From Rhizobium sp. WYCCWR10014 (GTDB lineage Bacteria; Pseudomonadota; Alphaproteobacteria; Rhizobiales; Rhizobiaceae), in NCBI RefSeq assembly GCF_001657485.1, contig NZ_LXFU01000050.1:1-64000 (forward strand): a DNA stretch of 64,000 nucleotides. Direction: 5' to 3'. This document shows positions 1-8,613 of this stretch, piece after piece. Position numbers and translations under genes: made by a program. Positions within the stretch are counted from its first letter, which is position 1. Every line of letters begins with the position of its first letter. Below the pieces are notes generated by a model. The model worked only from the letters and a program-made list of their open reading frames with translations. It had not been told where the DNA came from and did no database searches.

Positions 1-1
1 G

Positions 2-2431
2 CAGACCTTCCAGAATGCTTTTGCCGCGGTCATGGCGTCGAAGGCTCTGGTCGAGTTGAGGCCCGACAGTTCAAGCCTTCGGGGCCGTGACGGGGAGGCC
101 CGCTATTCAACCGTCGAGATAGTGGCGATCGAAGGCGCGATCGCAACAGCCACTGTTGCGATGAAGACGCGCCAAAACCACGGTGTCTTCAAGCGATATG
201 TCGACGCTGCGATTGCCGAACAGGACAGATCGATCCAGGCGGGGAATCCTTCACCGGGGCAGGGGCTGTCGGCGGAACAACGTCAGGCGATCGAGCATGT
301 CACGGGTCCAGCTCAGATCGCCGTGGTGATCGGCTTTGCCGGTGCCGGCAAGAGCACGATGCTGGCGGCTGCCCGCCACGCCTGGGAAGCGCAGGGCTAT
401 CGTGTTCATGGCGCGGCTTTGGCCGGCAAGGCGGCGGAAGGCCTGGAGCAATCGTCCGGGATCGCAAGCCGCACATTGGCGTCGTGGGAATACAGCTGGC
501 AGGCTGATCGCGGACGGCTCAACGCTCGTGACGTCTTCGTCATCGACGAAGGCGGAATGGTCGGCAGCCGTCAGCTCGCCCGCTTCGTGGACGAGGTCAA
601 ACGGGCCGGCGCCAAGCTCGTCCTGGTCGGCGATCATGAACAGCTTCAGGCGATCGGAGCAGGGGCACCGTTCCGGGCAATCGCGGAAGCCGTCGGTCAT
701 GCGCAGCTTTCGGAAGTGCGCCGGCAAAAAGCCGATTGGCAAAAGCAGGCTTCGATCGACTTTGCATCTCACCGGACCGCAGCCGGGTTGTCGGCCTACG
801 AGGCACGGGGAAGCGTTCATCTGAAGACGGATCGAGCGGAAACGCTGAAGGCGATCATTGCCGATTACGTCGCTGACCGATCGGCTCATCCCAACGACAC
901 GCGCATTGCGATGGCTCATCGGCGGATAGATGTGGCTGCGATCAATGCCGGCATTCGTGCTCGGTTGCAGGAAAGCGGCGAGTTGGCAAAGGGCAGTAAC
1001 CCGCCTGGTGATAAGGGTGAGGAACTCACCTACCAGACCAACAATGGGAAGCGATCCTTTGCGCGTGGCGACCGCATCGTCTTCCTGGAGAATGATCGTG
1101 ATCTCGCCGTCAAGAATGGCATGCTGGGCGAGGTGATCGCCGTCGCGCCGGACGCAATACAGGTTCGGCTTGACGGCAAGGCGCAGACGCAAGATGGCCA
1201 GCGCCACGTGACTATCCCGGTCAATCGTTACCAATCCTTTGACCACGGCTACGCAACGACAATCCACAAGACGCAAGGCGCTACCGTCGACCGGAGTTTT
1301 GTTCTGGCGTCGACGACCATGGACCGGCATCTGACCTATGTGGCGATGACCCGTCACCGCGAGGCGGTGCAGCTCTATGCGGGGCTCGATGCATTCAAGA
1401 CGGTGCGCGCCCTGACAGAGACGCTGAGCCGGTCAGGCGTGAAGGAGGCGACGCTTGACTATACGCATGACTTTGCCAATCGGCGCGGCATGGAGGATCG
1501 CCGGGGGCAGGGCGAGAGTGATGTCGCACCTGCGGTAATCACCAGGGAGGCGGAGCGCATCGCGGACACGACGGTTCCCAAGCCAACGCAGGAACCGCGG
1601 CCGCTCGCAGCCCGCACCATCGCCGATGGCGGCTCTTCGCACCAGGATCGCAGTGACCATCAACGTGACGATGAACGCCGCGTGCTCGTTGCGGCCGTGA
1701 AGACCTATGCGATGAGCGTGGAAGAGGTTGGACGATCAAAGGCGATGCCGGCATTCGAACGAGATTGGGAGGCGGCAAAGCAGCTTTCGCCGCAGGTGTT
1801 CAAAGACGCGCGAGCGGCAATGCGAACCTTGCGCGGCCGCATCCTGGATGAGAATACGGATCCGGTCGAGCTCGCCAACCAACTCAGCGCTTCGCCCGAG
1901 ACGATCGGCGCGCTGGCTGGCAAGACCGGCCTGTTGGGAGACAACGCCGAACGCAAACACGCGCTTTCCCGGATCGATGCGCTGGCGTCGCATGTCCGCC
2001 AATCCGCCAACACCTGGCAGCGTCGCCTCGCGGTCGAATGCGGCTCCGAACGCTGGAAGCGGGAAAAGCAGGACGTGGTCGAAGTTCTGGGCCCGAGCCG
2101 CCGGAGCGAGGCGCTGCTGCGCAAGCTCGACGATCTCGCCTACAGCGACAAGGCAAAGTTCGTCGAACGACTGGCGGGGACACCGGAGGGCCGCCGAGCG
2201 CTTGCCGAGGCAAAGGACATCGTCAGCGCGATCGAAACGCGCTTCGGTCGCGCCGATCCCTCAGATCTCGCGGATCAGCTCAAGCGAGCCGGGCCCGATC
2301 AGGCTGGGGATGTCGAGCGTATCCGCCAGGTTGCTCGCCTTGCCGACCGTAGCCATCGTGCGGAGCTCACCCAGCAGATGGAGTTGAAGCGGTCGCTTTC
2401 GCGCACGAAGAGTTTGGGATTGGGGATGTAG
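2..2431 (+). CDS. traA: Conjugal transfer relaxase/helicase TraA, 3' part (5' end outside window)
   Basis: The frame is open to the left edge, so the N-terminal MobA/MobL relaxase domain lies outside and the first internal ATG at 32 is not a start. What remains is the RecD-like helicase half that unwinds plasmid DNA after nicking at oriT. Counting from that ATG, Walker A GFAGAGKST is near residue 101, Walker B VFVIDEGG near 167, motif III LVLVGDHEQLQAIG near 196, a UvrD-like YATTIHKTQG near 406 and VAMTRHREA near 436. About 350 residues of helical, charged C-terminal region follow, as in Rhizobium TraA. Ti plasmids continue with traF, traB and traH; here nothing of that kind follows. Identity is well supported; whether the full gene is intact cannot be seen. 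Confidence 0.9.
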   Translation, partial: QTFQNAFAAVMASKALVELRPDSSSLRGRDGEARYSTVEIVAIEGAIATATVAMKTRQNHGVFKRYVDAAIAEQDRSIQAGNPSPGQGLSAEQRQAIEHVTGPAQIAVVIGFAGAGKSTMLAAARHAWEAQGYRVHGAALAGKAAEGLEQSSGIASRTLASWEYSWQADRGRLNARDVFVIDEGGMVGSRQLARFVDEVKRAGAKLVLVGDHEQLQAIGAGAPFRAIAEAVGHAQLSEVRRQKADWQKQASIDFASHRTAAGLSAYEARGSVHLKTDRAETLKAIIADYVADRSAHPNDTRIAMAHRRIDVAAINAGIRARLQESGELAKGSNPPGDKGEELTYQTNNGKRSFARGDRIVFLENDRDLAVKNGMLGEVIAVAPDAIQVRLDGKAQTQDGQRHVTIPVNRYQSFDHGYATTIHKTQGATVDRSFVLASTTMDRHLTYVAMTRHREAVQLYAGLDAFKTVRALTETLSRSGVKEATLDYTHDFANRRGMEDRRGQGESDVAPAVITREAERIADTTVPKPTQEPRPLAARTIADGGSSHQDRSDHQRDDERRVLVAAVKTYAMSVEEVGRSKAMPAFERDWEAAKQLSPQVFKDARAAMRTLRGRILDENTDPVELANQLSASPETIGALAGKTGLLGDNAERKHALSRIDALASHVRQSANTWQRRLAVECGSERWKREKQDVVEVLGPSRRSEALLRKLDDLAYSDKAKFVERLAGTPEGRRALAEAKDIVSAIETRFGRADPSDLADQLKRAGPDQAGDVERIRQVARLADRSHRAELTQQMELKRSLSRTKSLGLGM

Positions 2432-2566
2432 AGTTCCATCTCCGACCGGTGGTCTTTTTGATTTGGGCCGGATCGTTCTGCGTGTCGATGATGCGGCGGA
2501 TCGGCTCGGTCTTATTGATCTGCTTGCGTTTCACGCGCACATCTGGGCCAGCCTCCGGCCTTCGCC

Positions 2567-2600
2567 GACGGTGACGGTGACGGTGACGGTGACGGTGACG
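2567..2600. repeat. Hexanucleotide microsatellite (GACGGT)5.7
   Basis: GACGGT is repeated in tandem for 34 bases without interruption. Its length is a multiple of three per unit, so copy-number change would not shift a frame, but no supported gene crosses it. Confidence 0.9.
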
Positions 2601-2770
2601 AAATAGAAGCCGATTTCCGCGCCTCCGCGTCAAGCTCTGGCCCCAGCACCAGACCTTGCAGAATAAGCCTTTGCGTGAATGCTCGCCGCCTTCGCCGCAC
2701 AGCTCGCTGTAGGGGGTGTCGAAATGGGGGATTTCCGAGCAAGCGGCTTTGTGATAAAACCTCTGCTATA

Positions 2771-2783
2771 TATTCGATGAATA
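2771..2783. promoter_or_regulatory. Candidate AbiEi operator (inverted repeat)
   Basis: TATTC-GAT-GAATA is a perfect 5-3-5 dyad in an AT-rich stretch 18 bases upstream of the AbiEi start. AbiEi antitoxins are known to bind inverted repeats in their own promoter. The link to this gene is inferred from position only. Confidence 0.35.
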
Positions 2784-2801
2784 GAGGAATCGTCACGGGC
2801 G

Positions 2802-3422
2802 ATGACATTCACTACCGCCCAGAGACTTCGAGCGCTCGACCTCCTGAAAGCGCGGGGGATGCTCCGGCTGAAGGATTTCGTTGCCGAAGGCATTGGACCG
2901 GAGACGCTCGCCCGTCTCGTTCGGGAGGAGGCAGTCGTCCGTCCGGCACGAGGCCTGTATCAACTCCCGGACACTCAGGCTGAGGCGGCCCATGCACTCG
3001 CTGAAGCGGCTGTTCTGGTTCCAAAGGGCGTGGTCTGCTTGACCTCGGCCCTTCAATACCACGAACTGACGCTGCAGATGCCCTCGGCTGTGTGGATGGC
3101 GATCGACCGCACTGCCTGGCGCCCCAAGATCGATTATCCGCCTATCAAGTTCGTACGCTTCAAGGGGTCCGCTCTCACCGAGGGCGTCGAACGGCATCGC
3201 ATCGAGGGCGTCGAGGTGCCGATCACAAATCCGGCGCGTTCGATCGTCGATTGCTTCCGCTATCGGGCGAAAGTCGGCCTCGACGTTGCGATGGAGGGGC
3301 TGCGCGAGGGGCTCCGTCGGCGCAAGACCACAAGCGACGACCTCTGGACATATGCGAAAGAGGCGAGGATCTGGTCGATCATGCGACCCTATGTCGAAGC
3401 GACGGTGGCCGATGGCGCGTGA
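2802..3422 (+). CDS. abiEi: AbiEi-type antitoxin / transcriptional regulator (type IV TA)
   Basis: This 206-residue protein matches the AbiEi layout: an N-terminal winged helix (RLRALDLLKARGMLRLKDF, residues about 6-24, and the LARLVREEAVVRPARGLYQL region) followed by the C-terminal antitoxin domain (LTSALQYHELT about 81-91, then PARSIVDCFRYR about 147-158). AbiEi represses its own operon and neutralises the AbiEii nucleotidyltransferase. The gene appears complete and ends in an 11-base overlap with the next start (ATGGCGCGTGA), the usual coupling to the toxin. The toxin that follows is broken, so this is probably an orphan antitoxin. Confidence 0.85.
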   Translation: MTFTTAQRLRALDLLKARGMLRLKDFVAEGIGPETLARLVREEAVVRPARGLYQLPDTQAEAAHALAEAAVLVPKGVVCLTSALQYHELTLQMPSAVWMAIDRTAWRPKIDYPPIKFVRFKGSALTEGVERHRIEGVEVPITNPARSIVDCFRYRAKVGLDVAMEGLREGLRRRKTTSDDLWTYAKEARIWSIMRPYVEATVADGA

Positions 3423-3601
3423 ACTCAAGAAAAACGTAGGGGCATCGGCGGGCGTTCCTTGGTCGCGAACGGATGGAGGCCGCACCACCCGCCTTGGGCA
3501 CGGTGGTCGCTGATCTCGGACGCTTCCTATTGCCGCTGACGCAGCCTGTGGAAGGGGAATGGCGCTGGAAGCCTCATGAGGGCTGGATTCAGCTCAAGTA
3601 A
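3412..3601 (+). pseudogene. abiEii: Remnant of AbiEii toxin (internal deletion)
   Basis: The start overlaps the antitoxin stop as in intact abiE operons and opens with MARELKKNVGAS, the usual AbiEii N-terminus. After about codon 12 (near 3448) family similarity stops in this frame, which ends at 3513. The next frame reads RAFLGRERMEA...VVADLGRFLLPLT...WKPHEGW to a stop at 3599-3601, resembling the family C-terminus. Only about 60 codons remain of a family normally near 280, so the nucleotidyltransferase core has been deleted. I infer loss of toxicity. Recognition of both ends is from memory of the family and needs an alignment. Confidence 0.7.
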
Positions 3602-3645
3602 AGCAGCTTGGATATCCAAAGCGCTGAAGTACGATATGCCGGACG

Positions 3646-3937
3646 TCAGCGGATGAGCCTTCGCTCGAGAAAGCTTCACATCTCGCGCCGTCCGTCTACG
3701 ACGCAGTAGCCGACGACATCGGTGCCCATAATGCGATAGATCATGCGCTACGGCTTATGGTGTACTTCCCGATATTCGGAAATTCCGATCCCCGCTAACT
3801 CCTTCGGAATATTTCCGCCGGCGCATGCGCTCTCGATTTCCGTCAGTGCGCTGGCGTCTCGGCGCCGTCGCGCTAGCGATGAAGCGATAGCGATCGTCGC
3901 GTTCGGCGTCCTCGGCGAAATGAACACGAGATGGCAT
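3646..3937 (-). pseudogene. Decayed ParE/RelE-family toxin
   Basis: The start (TGATG overlap with the antitoxin stop) is intact and reads MPSRVHFAEDAERDD.YRFIA, then the frame shifts. A later frame resumes with NIPKELAGIGISEYREVHHKP, a stop (TAG), RMIYRIMGTDVVGYCVVDGRR, EM, a second stop (TGA), and SFLERRLIR before the original stop at 3648-3646. IPKEL, SEYRE, HHKPYRMIYRI and VVDGRRDMQ-like strings are typical of ParE toxins. The start and final stop are out of register by one base, so at least one frameshift and two nonsense changes are present. This toxin cannot be made as one chain. Confidence 0.8.
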
Positions 3938-4218
3938 CAGGCTTGGCTGTCAGCCAGACGATTTCGGATGCGCGCGAAGGATTCGGCAGCGGGGCGCAGT
4001 TTGCCCTCCTCGACCTGCCGGTTGGTCAGCGCCAGCACCTTCAGAAGCGCCAGCGTCTCCTGTGTTTCTTCGTATTGGCCGATATCCTGAAGGATAGCTT
4101 TCGCCTCTCCGTGAAGCGTAATGACGACCGGCTGCGGATTATCCTTCAGCTTTCGGATGACCTCCGGCGCATGCGCCTTGAGATAGCTGATCGGCTTGAC
4201 CTGTTCTGACAGCTTCAT
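3937..4218 (-). CDS. Phd/YefM-family antitoxin (orphan)
   Basis: This 93-residue protein begins MKLSEQVKPISYLKAHAPEV and carries the Phd/YefM core with PVVITLHGEAKAILQDIGQYEE at about residues 30-51, a fold that binds operator DNA with its N-terminal half and toxin with its C-terminal tail. The start has a good GGGAGT ribosome site upstream. The frame is undamaged, in contrast to its partner, with which it shares a one-base stop/start overlap. It may persist as an autorepressor or as a neutraliser of related toxins elsewhere in the genome; that is inference. Confidence 0.85.
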   Translation of the reverse strand: MKLSEQVKPISYLKAHAPEVIRKLKDNPQPVVITLHGEAKAILQDIGQYEETQETLALLKVLALTNRQVEEGKLRPAAESFARIRNRLADSQA

Positions 4219-4385
4219 GCGGTTACTCCCTTTCGACCAGAATATAGACCATCAAGTGGCGATTGAAGGAAGCCTTGCGCTGCCGGTGAGACACAGTCCC
4301 GGCAGGCGATTTTCCATCTTAGGTGCGGCTGCTTTTTTTCACTCATCGCGTTCGAAAGAGAATGCCATTTCTTATAATGAAGTTT

Positions 4386-4404
4386 GTCTACTGATTTTAT
4401 AGAC
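4386..4404 (+). promoter_or_regulatory. Organosulfur-regulon dyad, site A
   Basis: GTCTA-N9-TAGAC is a perfect 5-9-5 dyad with an AT-rich centre (CTGATTTTA). It ends 34 bases before the first monooxygenase start. The same geometry recurs at 14180 and 17373, and the half site TTTATAGACTA is identical at 23139. TATAGA inside it could also serve as a -10 element, so operator and promoter may overlap. Confidence 0.6.
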
Positions 4405-4438
4405 TAAATTTTGCAACCAAGGATCGGATCGTGGTGCC

Positions 4439-5431
4439 ATGACCTACCTCCTCAGTCTTCTCGACAAAAGCCCGATCGAACAGGGTCTAACGGCCGCGGA
4501 TGCGCTGCGGGCGACGGTAAAGATTGCCGCTCGGGCCGAGGAACTCGGTTATCACCGTTTCTGGGTCGCCGAGCACCATAACATGTCAAATCTGGCGAGC
4601 TCCGCGCCGGAGGCGCTGATAGCCTATCTTCTCGCCAGGACCTCGAGGATCCGCATCGGCTCCGGCGGCGTCATGCTGCAGCACTACAGTGCGTATAAGG
4701 TTGCGGAGACCTTCAATCTTCTGGCATCGCTTGCGCCCGGCCGCGTCGATCTCGGTGTCGGCAAGGCGCCAGGCGGATTTCCGCTCTCGACGCGCGCCCT
4801 GCAGCTTGCCGTCGATCCGGCCAGGAAGCCGGAATTCGCGAGCCAGCTTTCCGATCTCAACATCTATCTCGCCGCCGACCCGAATTACGACGGGGCGCAG
4901 GCGACGCCTTTCCCGCCGACTGCGCCTGAGCGTTTTCTGCTGGGCGCCAGCGTCGAAAGCGCCCAGCTCGCTGCCGAGAAGGGCTGGGAACTTGTTTTCG
5001 CCGGTCATTTGAACGGCGATCCCGACAATCTGCGCAGGACCTTCGAGGCTTATGAGCGGGCATCCTGTGGCAAGCGCCCGATCCTGGCGCTCGCAGCCTT
5101 CGCCGCCGAAAGCGAGGACTATGCCCGCGAGCGCGTCGGCAAGCTGCGCATCGTCAAAGTGTTCCTGCCGAACGGCCAGACCGTCAATGTCGGCAGCGAG
5201 GAGCAGGCGGCCGAATTTGCCCGCCAGGCCGGCGTCACCGATTACCGCATCGAGGAAAAGGTGCCGAGCGTGCTGCATGGCACGGCGGAACAGATCCGCA
5301 AGGAGCTGGACGAACTTCACCGCCGCTATGGGGTCAAGGAGTTCGTGCTGGACACGCCGGCGCTTTCGGTTGCCGAGCGCCTGGCTTCCATCGAGCTGCT
5401 CGCCAAGGAGCGGCTTTCCCTCGTCGCCTGA
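4439..5431 (+). CDS. Luciferase-like (LLM) flavin-dependent monooxygenase, YtmO/MsnO8-like
   Basis: The 330-residue protein has the bacterial luciferase-like TIM-barrel pattern: ARAEELGYHRFWVAEHHNM (about 31-49), SRIRIGSGGVML (about 69-80), and APGRVDLGVGKAPG (about 99-112). Such enzymes use reduced FMN from a partner reductase to insert oxygen next to C-S or C-N bonds. The closest type by motif is the short MsnO8/YtmO subgroup. It is the first gene of the organosulfur cluster, directly after dyad site A, and resembles YtmO of the B. subtilis ytm sulfur operon in both size and company. The family call is firm; the substrate is inferred from neighbours. Confidence 0.85.
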   Translation: MTYLLSLLDKSPIEQGLTAADALRATVKIAARAEELGYHRFWVAEHHNMSNLASSAPEALIAYLLARTSRIRIGSGGVMLQHYSAYKVAETFNLLASLAPGRVDLGVGKAPGGFPLSTRALQLAVDPARKPEFASQLSDLNIYLAADPNYDGAQATPFPPTAPERFLLGASVESAQLAAEKGWELVFAGHLNGDPDNLRRTFEAYERASCGKRPILALAAFAAESEDYARERVGKLRIVKVFLPNGQTVNVGSEEQAAEFARQAGVTDYRIEEKVPSVLHGTAEQIRKELDELHRRYGVKEFVLDTPALSVAERLASIELLAKERLSLVA

Positions 5432-5455
5432 CCGTTTCCAAGGAGGATTGATCCC

Positions 5456-6805
5456 ATGGCTCAAAAACACGTCACGTTCGGCATCATGCTGCAGGGTCCC
5501 GGCGGTCACATGAATGCGTGGAAGCATCCAAGCGGACCGGCCGATGCCAGCGTCAATTTCGACTTCTTCGTCAAGACGGCGCGCAAGGCTGAGGCGGCCG
5601 GCATCGCTTTCGCCTTCGTTGCCGACGGGCTCTACATCAACGAGCAGTCTATTCCGCATTTCCTCAATCGGTTCGAGCCGATCGCCATTCTCTCGGCGCT
5701 CGCCGCCTCGACCTCGAAAATCGGCCTCGTCGGCACAGTTTCGACCTCCTACAGCGATCCCTTCACCATCGCCCGCCAGTTCGCCTCGATCGATCTCATC
5801 AGCGGCGGCAGGGCAGGGTGGAATGCGGTGACCTCGCCGCTCGAGGGTTCCGGCCGCAATTACAGCCGCGAACATCCCGAGCACGAACTGCGCTATGAGA
5901 TCGCCGAGGATTATATCGATGCGATCAAGGGCCTGTGGGATTCCTGGGATGACGACGCCTTCGTCCGCAACCGTGAGACCGGCGTCTTTGTCGACAAGAC
6001 GAAGATGCATCGCCTCAACCACAAGGGCCGCTTCTTCCGCGTCGAGGGGCCGCTCAATATCGGCCGTTCCAAGCAGGGCCAACCGGTCGTCTTCCAGGCG
6101 GGCGCCTCGGACTCCGGCATCAGGCTTGCCGGCAAACATGCCGACGCGGTCTTCACCAATGGTGGGCCGTTCGAGGAGGCGCAGGCCTTCTACCGACAGC
6201 TCAAAGACAGCGTGATTGCCCATGGCCGCAGTGCCGCGGAAGTTGGTATCTATCCTGGTATCGGGCCGATCGTCGGAGCGACGCAGGAAGAGGCGGAAGC
6301 GAAGTACCAGGCGATCCGCAACCTCGTCACGACAGAGGAGGCACTGCTCTATCTCGGCCGCTTCTTCGATCATCATGATTTCAGCGTCTATCCGCTCGAC
6401 GAGCCGTTCCCCGAACTCGGCGATATCGGCAGGAACAATTTCCGCGCCACCACCGACCGCATCAAGAAGACGGCGCGGGAGAAGGGCTTGACGCTCCGGC
6501 AAGTCGCGCTTGATTCCGCAACGCCGCGCACGGCCTTCATTGGCACGGCCAAGCATATCGCCGACGAAATCATCCGCTGGGTGGACCATGGTGCTGCCGA
6601 CGGCTTTATCCTTGGTTTCCCTGTCATCGCCGAGGGCTTCGATGACTTCTCCAGTTATGTTCTGCCGATCCTCACGGAGCGCGGCTATTTCGATCCGGTC
6701 CTGAAGGGCGAGACGCTGCGCGACCATCTGGGTCTGCCCTTCCGCGAAAGCCGCTATGCGGCGGAGGCAGATCAAGTCGAGTGCGGAAAGGCTGTCGGCG
6801 CCTGA
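5456..6805 (+). CDS. FMN-dependent monooxygenase, NtaA/SnaA/DszA family (YtnJ/YxeK-like)
   Basis: At 449 residues this is a long-form LLM enzyme. Family strings include MLQGPGGHMNAWKHP (about 10-24), IGLVGTVSTSYSDPF (about 88-102), GRAGWNAVTS (about 119-128) and QPVVFQAGASDSGIRLAGKHADAVF (about 207-231). The group includes nitrilotriacetate, dibenzothiophene-sulfone and N-acetyl-S-alkyl-cysteine monooxygenases. A strong GGAGGA site precedes the ATG and the gap to the upstream gene is 24 bases. With a GNAT acetylase and M20 deacetylase next to it, the likely role is oxidative C-S cleavage of an N-acetylated S-substituted cysteine, as for YxeK in B. subtilis. The exact substrate is an inference. 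Confidence 0.85.
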   Translation: MAQKHVTFGIMLQGPGGHMNAWKHPSGPADASVNFDFFVKTARKAEAAGIAFAFVADGLYINEQSIPHFLNRFEPIAILSALAASTSKIGLVGTVSTSYSDPFTIARQFASIDLISGGRAGWNAVTSPLEGSGRNYSREHPEHELRYEIAEDYIDAIKGLWDSWDDDAFVRNRETGVFVDKTKMHRLNHKGRFFRVEGPLNIGRSKQGQPVVFQAGASDSGIRLAGKHADAVFTNGGPFEEAQAFYRQLKDSVIAHGRSAAEVGIYPGIGPIVGATQEEAEAKYQAIRNLVTTEEALLYLGRFFDHHDFSVYPLDEPFPELGDIGRNNFRATTDRIKKTAREKGLTLRQVALDSATPRTAFIGTAKHIADEIIRWVDHGAADGFILGFPVIAEGFDDFSSYVLPILTERGYFDPVLKGETLRDHLGLPFRESRYAAEADQVECGKAVGA

Positions 6806-6822
6806 GGCGCCGACGAACCGTC

Positions 6823-8022
6823 ATGAACATCATCGCTCACAACCCGCGCAGCAACGATCCGGTCGAGAAGGGTATCGCCGCCTATCTCGACGAGATCATC
6901 GCGCTTCGCCACGATCTGCACCAATATCCGGAGCTTGCGTTCCAGGAGCTCAGGACCAGCAAGCTCGTGGCATCCCGCCTTTCCTCCTGGGGCTATGAGG
7001 TGGCGACGGGCATTGCCGGAACCGGCATCGTCGCCACCCTCAGGCGCGGCGAGGGCAAAAGGCGGATCGGCATCCGGGCCGACATGGATGCCTTGCCGAT
7101 CGAGGAGGCGACCGGTCTTGCCTATGCCAGCAGCAATCCCGGCGTCATGCATGCCTGCGGCCATGACGGACATACGTCGATCCTGCTCGCCGCCGCGCGT
7201 TATCTCGCCGAAAGCGGCAATTTCAGCGGCACGCTGCGGCTGATCTTCCAGCCCGCTGAGGAAATCGGCGCGGGCGCCCGCAAGATGATATCGGAAGGCC
7301 TGTTCGAACGTTTTCCTGTCGATGCGGTCTTCGGGCTGCACAATTGGCCGGGTGTGCCGACGGGCCAATTCGGCTTCGTCGCCGGCCCGGCCATGGCTTC
7401 GGTCGACAAGGCGATCATCAAGATCATCGGCAAGGGTGGCCATGGCGCCGAACCGCATCGGACAGTCGATCCGGTGCTCGCTTCGGCCTCCTTCATTACC
7501 GCGCTGCAGAGCGTCGTCTCGCGCAATGTCGATCCGCAGGAGATGGCGGTCGTCACCGTCGGCTCGATCCATGCCGGCTCCGCCTCGAACGTCATCCCGG
7601 AAAGCGTCGAGATGCAGCTGACCATGCGGGCCTATAACGAGACGGTCCGCCAGCTGTTGCGAGAGCGCATTCCGGCACTTGCCCGCGCCCAGGCCGAAAG
7701 CTTCGGCGCCGAGGCGGATGTGAATTACCGCCTCGGCTTTCCGGCGCTGATCAACCATGCGGCGGAGACGACCTTTGCCCGCGACGTCGCCGACGACGCA
7801 CTCGGCCCCGCGGCGATCGAGAAGGATTTCCGGCCGAGGACAGCGAGCGAGGATTTTGCCTTCATGCTGCAGGCAAATCCCGGCAGCTATCTCTTCGTCG
7901 GGAATGGCGACAGCGCTCCTCTCCACAGCGCCCACTATAATTTCAACGACGCGATCATCGCGCCCGCCGCCCGTTACTGGGTGCGGCTCGCCGAAACCTT
8001 CCTCACTGATGACAAGGGGTGA
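6823..8022 (+). CDS. M20-family amidohydrolase / N-acyl-amino-acid deacetylase (YxeP/SndA-like)
   Basis: A 399-residue M20D peptidase-family hydrolase. Metal-binding signatures are HACGHDGH (about 110-117) and QPAEEIGAGARKMI (about 144-157); the lid domain has GGHGAEPH (about 206-213). Homologues remove acetyl or other acyl groups from amino acid conjugates. The start at 6823 was chosen over an upstream in-frame start because MNIIAHNP begins the conserved region. Placed between the monooxygenase and the acetyltransferase, it matches the deacetylation step of the yxe/ytm S-alkyl-cysteine pathway. It overlaps the next gene by one base (TGATG). Confidence 0.85.
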   Translation: MNIIAHNPRSNDPVEKGIAAYLDEIIALRHDLHQYPELAFQELRTSKLVASRLSSWGYEVATGIAGTGIVATLRRGEGKRRIGIRADMDALPIEEATGLAYASSNPGVMHACGHDGHTSILLAAARYLAESGNFSGTLRLIFQPAEEIGAGARKMISEGLFERFPVDAVFGLHNWPGVPTGQFGFVAGPAMASVDKAIIKIIGKGGHGAEPHRTVDPVLASASFITALQSVVSRNVDPQEMAVVTVGSIHAGSASNVIPESVEMQLTMRAYNETVRQLLRERIPALARAQAESFGAEADVNYRLGFPALINHAAETTFARDVADDALGPAAIEKDFRPRTASEDFAFMLQANPGSYLFVGNGDSAPLHSAHYNFNDAIIAPAARYWVRLAETFLTDDKG

Positions 8023-8576
8023 TGAACGATATGAGCGATACGTTTCTCTATACCAGCCCTCTCGACCCGCGCGCCAAACCGCTGATCGATGAATTGATCC
8101 ACGAATATGACAGCCGCTACGGCAACTATTTCAATGCCGAAGGGGCTGCGGCCGAGCTAAACCGCTATCCTCCTGAAGCCTTTGCGCCGCCTGACGGCAA
8201 TTTTCTCCTGTTGGTCCGTGATGGCGAGACCATCGGCGGCGGCGCCTTCAAGCACTATGACGAACGCACGGCCGAGTTCAAACGCATCTGGACGCGCTCC
8301 GATCTGCGCCGTCAGGGCCTTGCCCGCAAGGTGCTGGTGGAACTGGAGGCCCAGGCCGCCCGCCAGGGCTATGGCCGCATCTACCTGACGACCGGCTTTC
8401 GCCAGCCCGAAGCCGTCGGCCTCTATCTGAACTACGGCTACACCGCTCTCTTCGACACCTCAGCCGATCCAGAGATCTACAAGAGCCTGCCCTTCGAGAA
8501 GGACCTCACCCATCTCGCTGAGCCTGCGCATGAAGATGCCGAACCGCGCCTGCGCGTGGCCGGCGCAAATTTCTGA
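8022..8576 (+). CDS. GNAT N-acetyltransferase (YxeL/SnaA-like)
   Basis: A 184-residue GNAT protein; the acetyl-CoA binding motif is RRQGLARKVLVELEAQA (about 100-116) followed by GYGRIYLTTGFRQPEAVGLY. The start at 8022 overlaps the upstream stop; an ATG nine bases later (MSDTFLYTSP) is an equally good or better placed start. In the yxe and ytm operons an N-acetyltransferase protects the S-alkyl-cysteine before oxygenation, and the same gene set here argues for that job, though GNAT specificity cannot be read from sequence. Confidence 0.8.
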   Translation: MNDMSDTFLYTSPLDPRAKPLIDELIHEYDSRYGNYFNAEGAAAELNRYPPEAFAPPDGNFLLLVRDGETIGGGAFKHYDERTAEFKRIWTRSDLRRQGLARKVLVELEAQAARQGYGRIYLTTGFRQPEAVGLYLNYGYTALFDTSADPEIYKSLPFEKDLTHLAEPAHEDAEPRLRVAGANF

Positions 8577-8613
8577 AAACGGCAAAGACCGACAATCATA
8601 AAAGGGAAGCACA

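Larger units (their letters stand above)
2432..2801. other. Non-coding gap between traA and the AbiE remnant
   Basis: I see no credible gene in these 370 bases. The gap holds the GACGGT tandem repeat and the likely promoter/operator of the AbiEi antitoxin. Open frames on the minus strand here are repetitive Arg-His or Ser-Pro translations of the microsatellite and are not convincing. Confidence 0.5.

Noticed and set aside
2512..2893. Ser-Pro and Arg-His repeat proteins on the minus strand
   Set aside because: They are translations of the GACGGT microsatellite without ribosome sites or family support.
4586..6775. Long minus-strand open frame of 729 codons
   Set aside because: It is antisense to two well-supported monooxygenase genes and its translation has no family motif; long antisense frames are common in GC-rich coding DNA.
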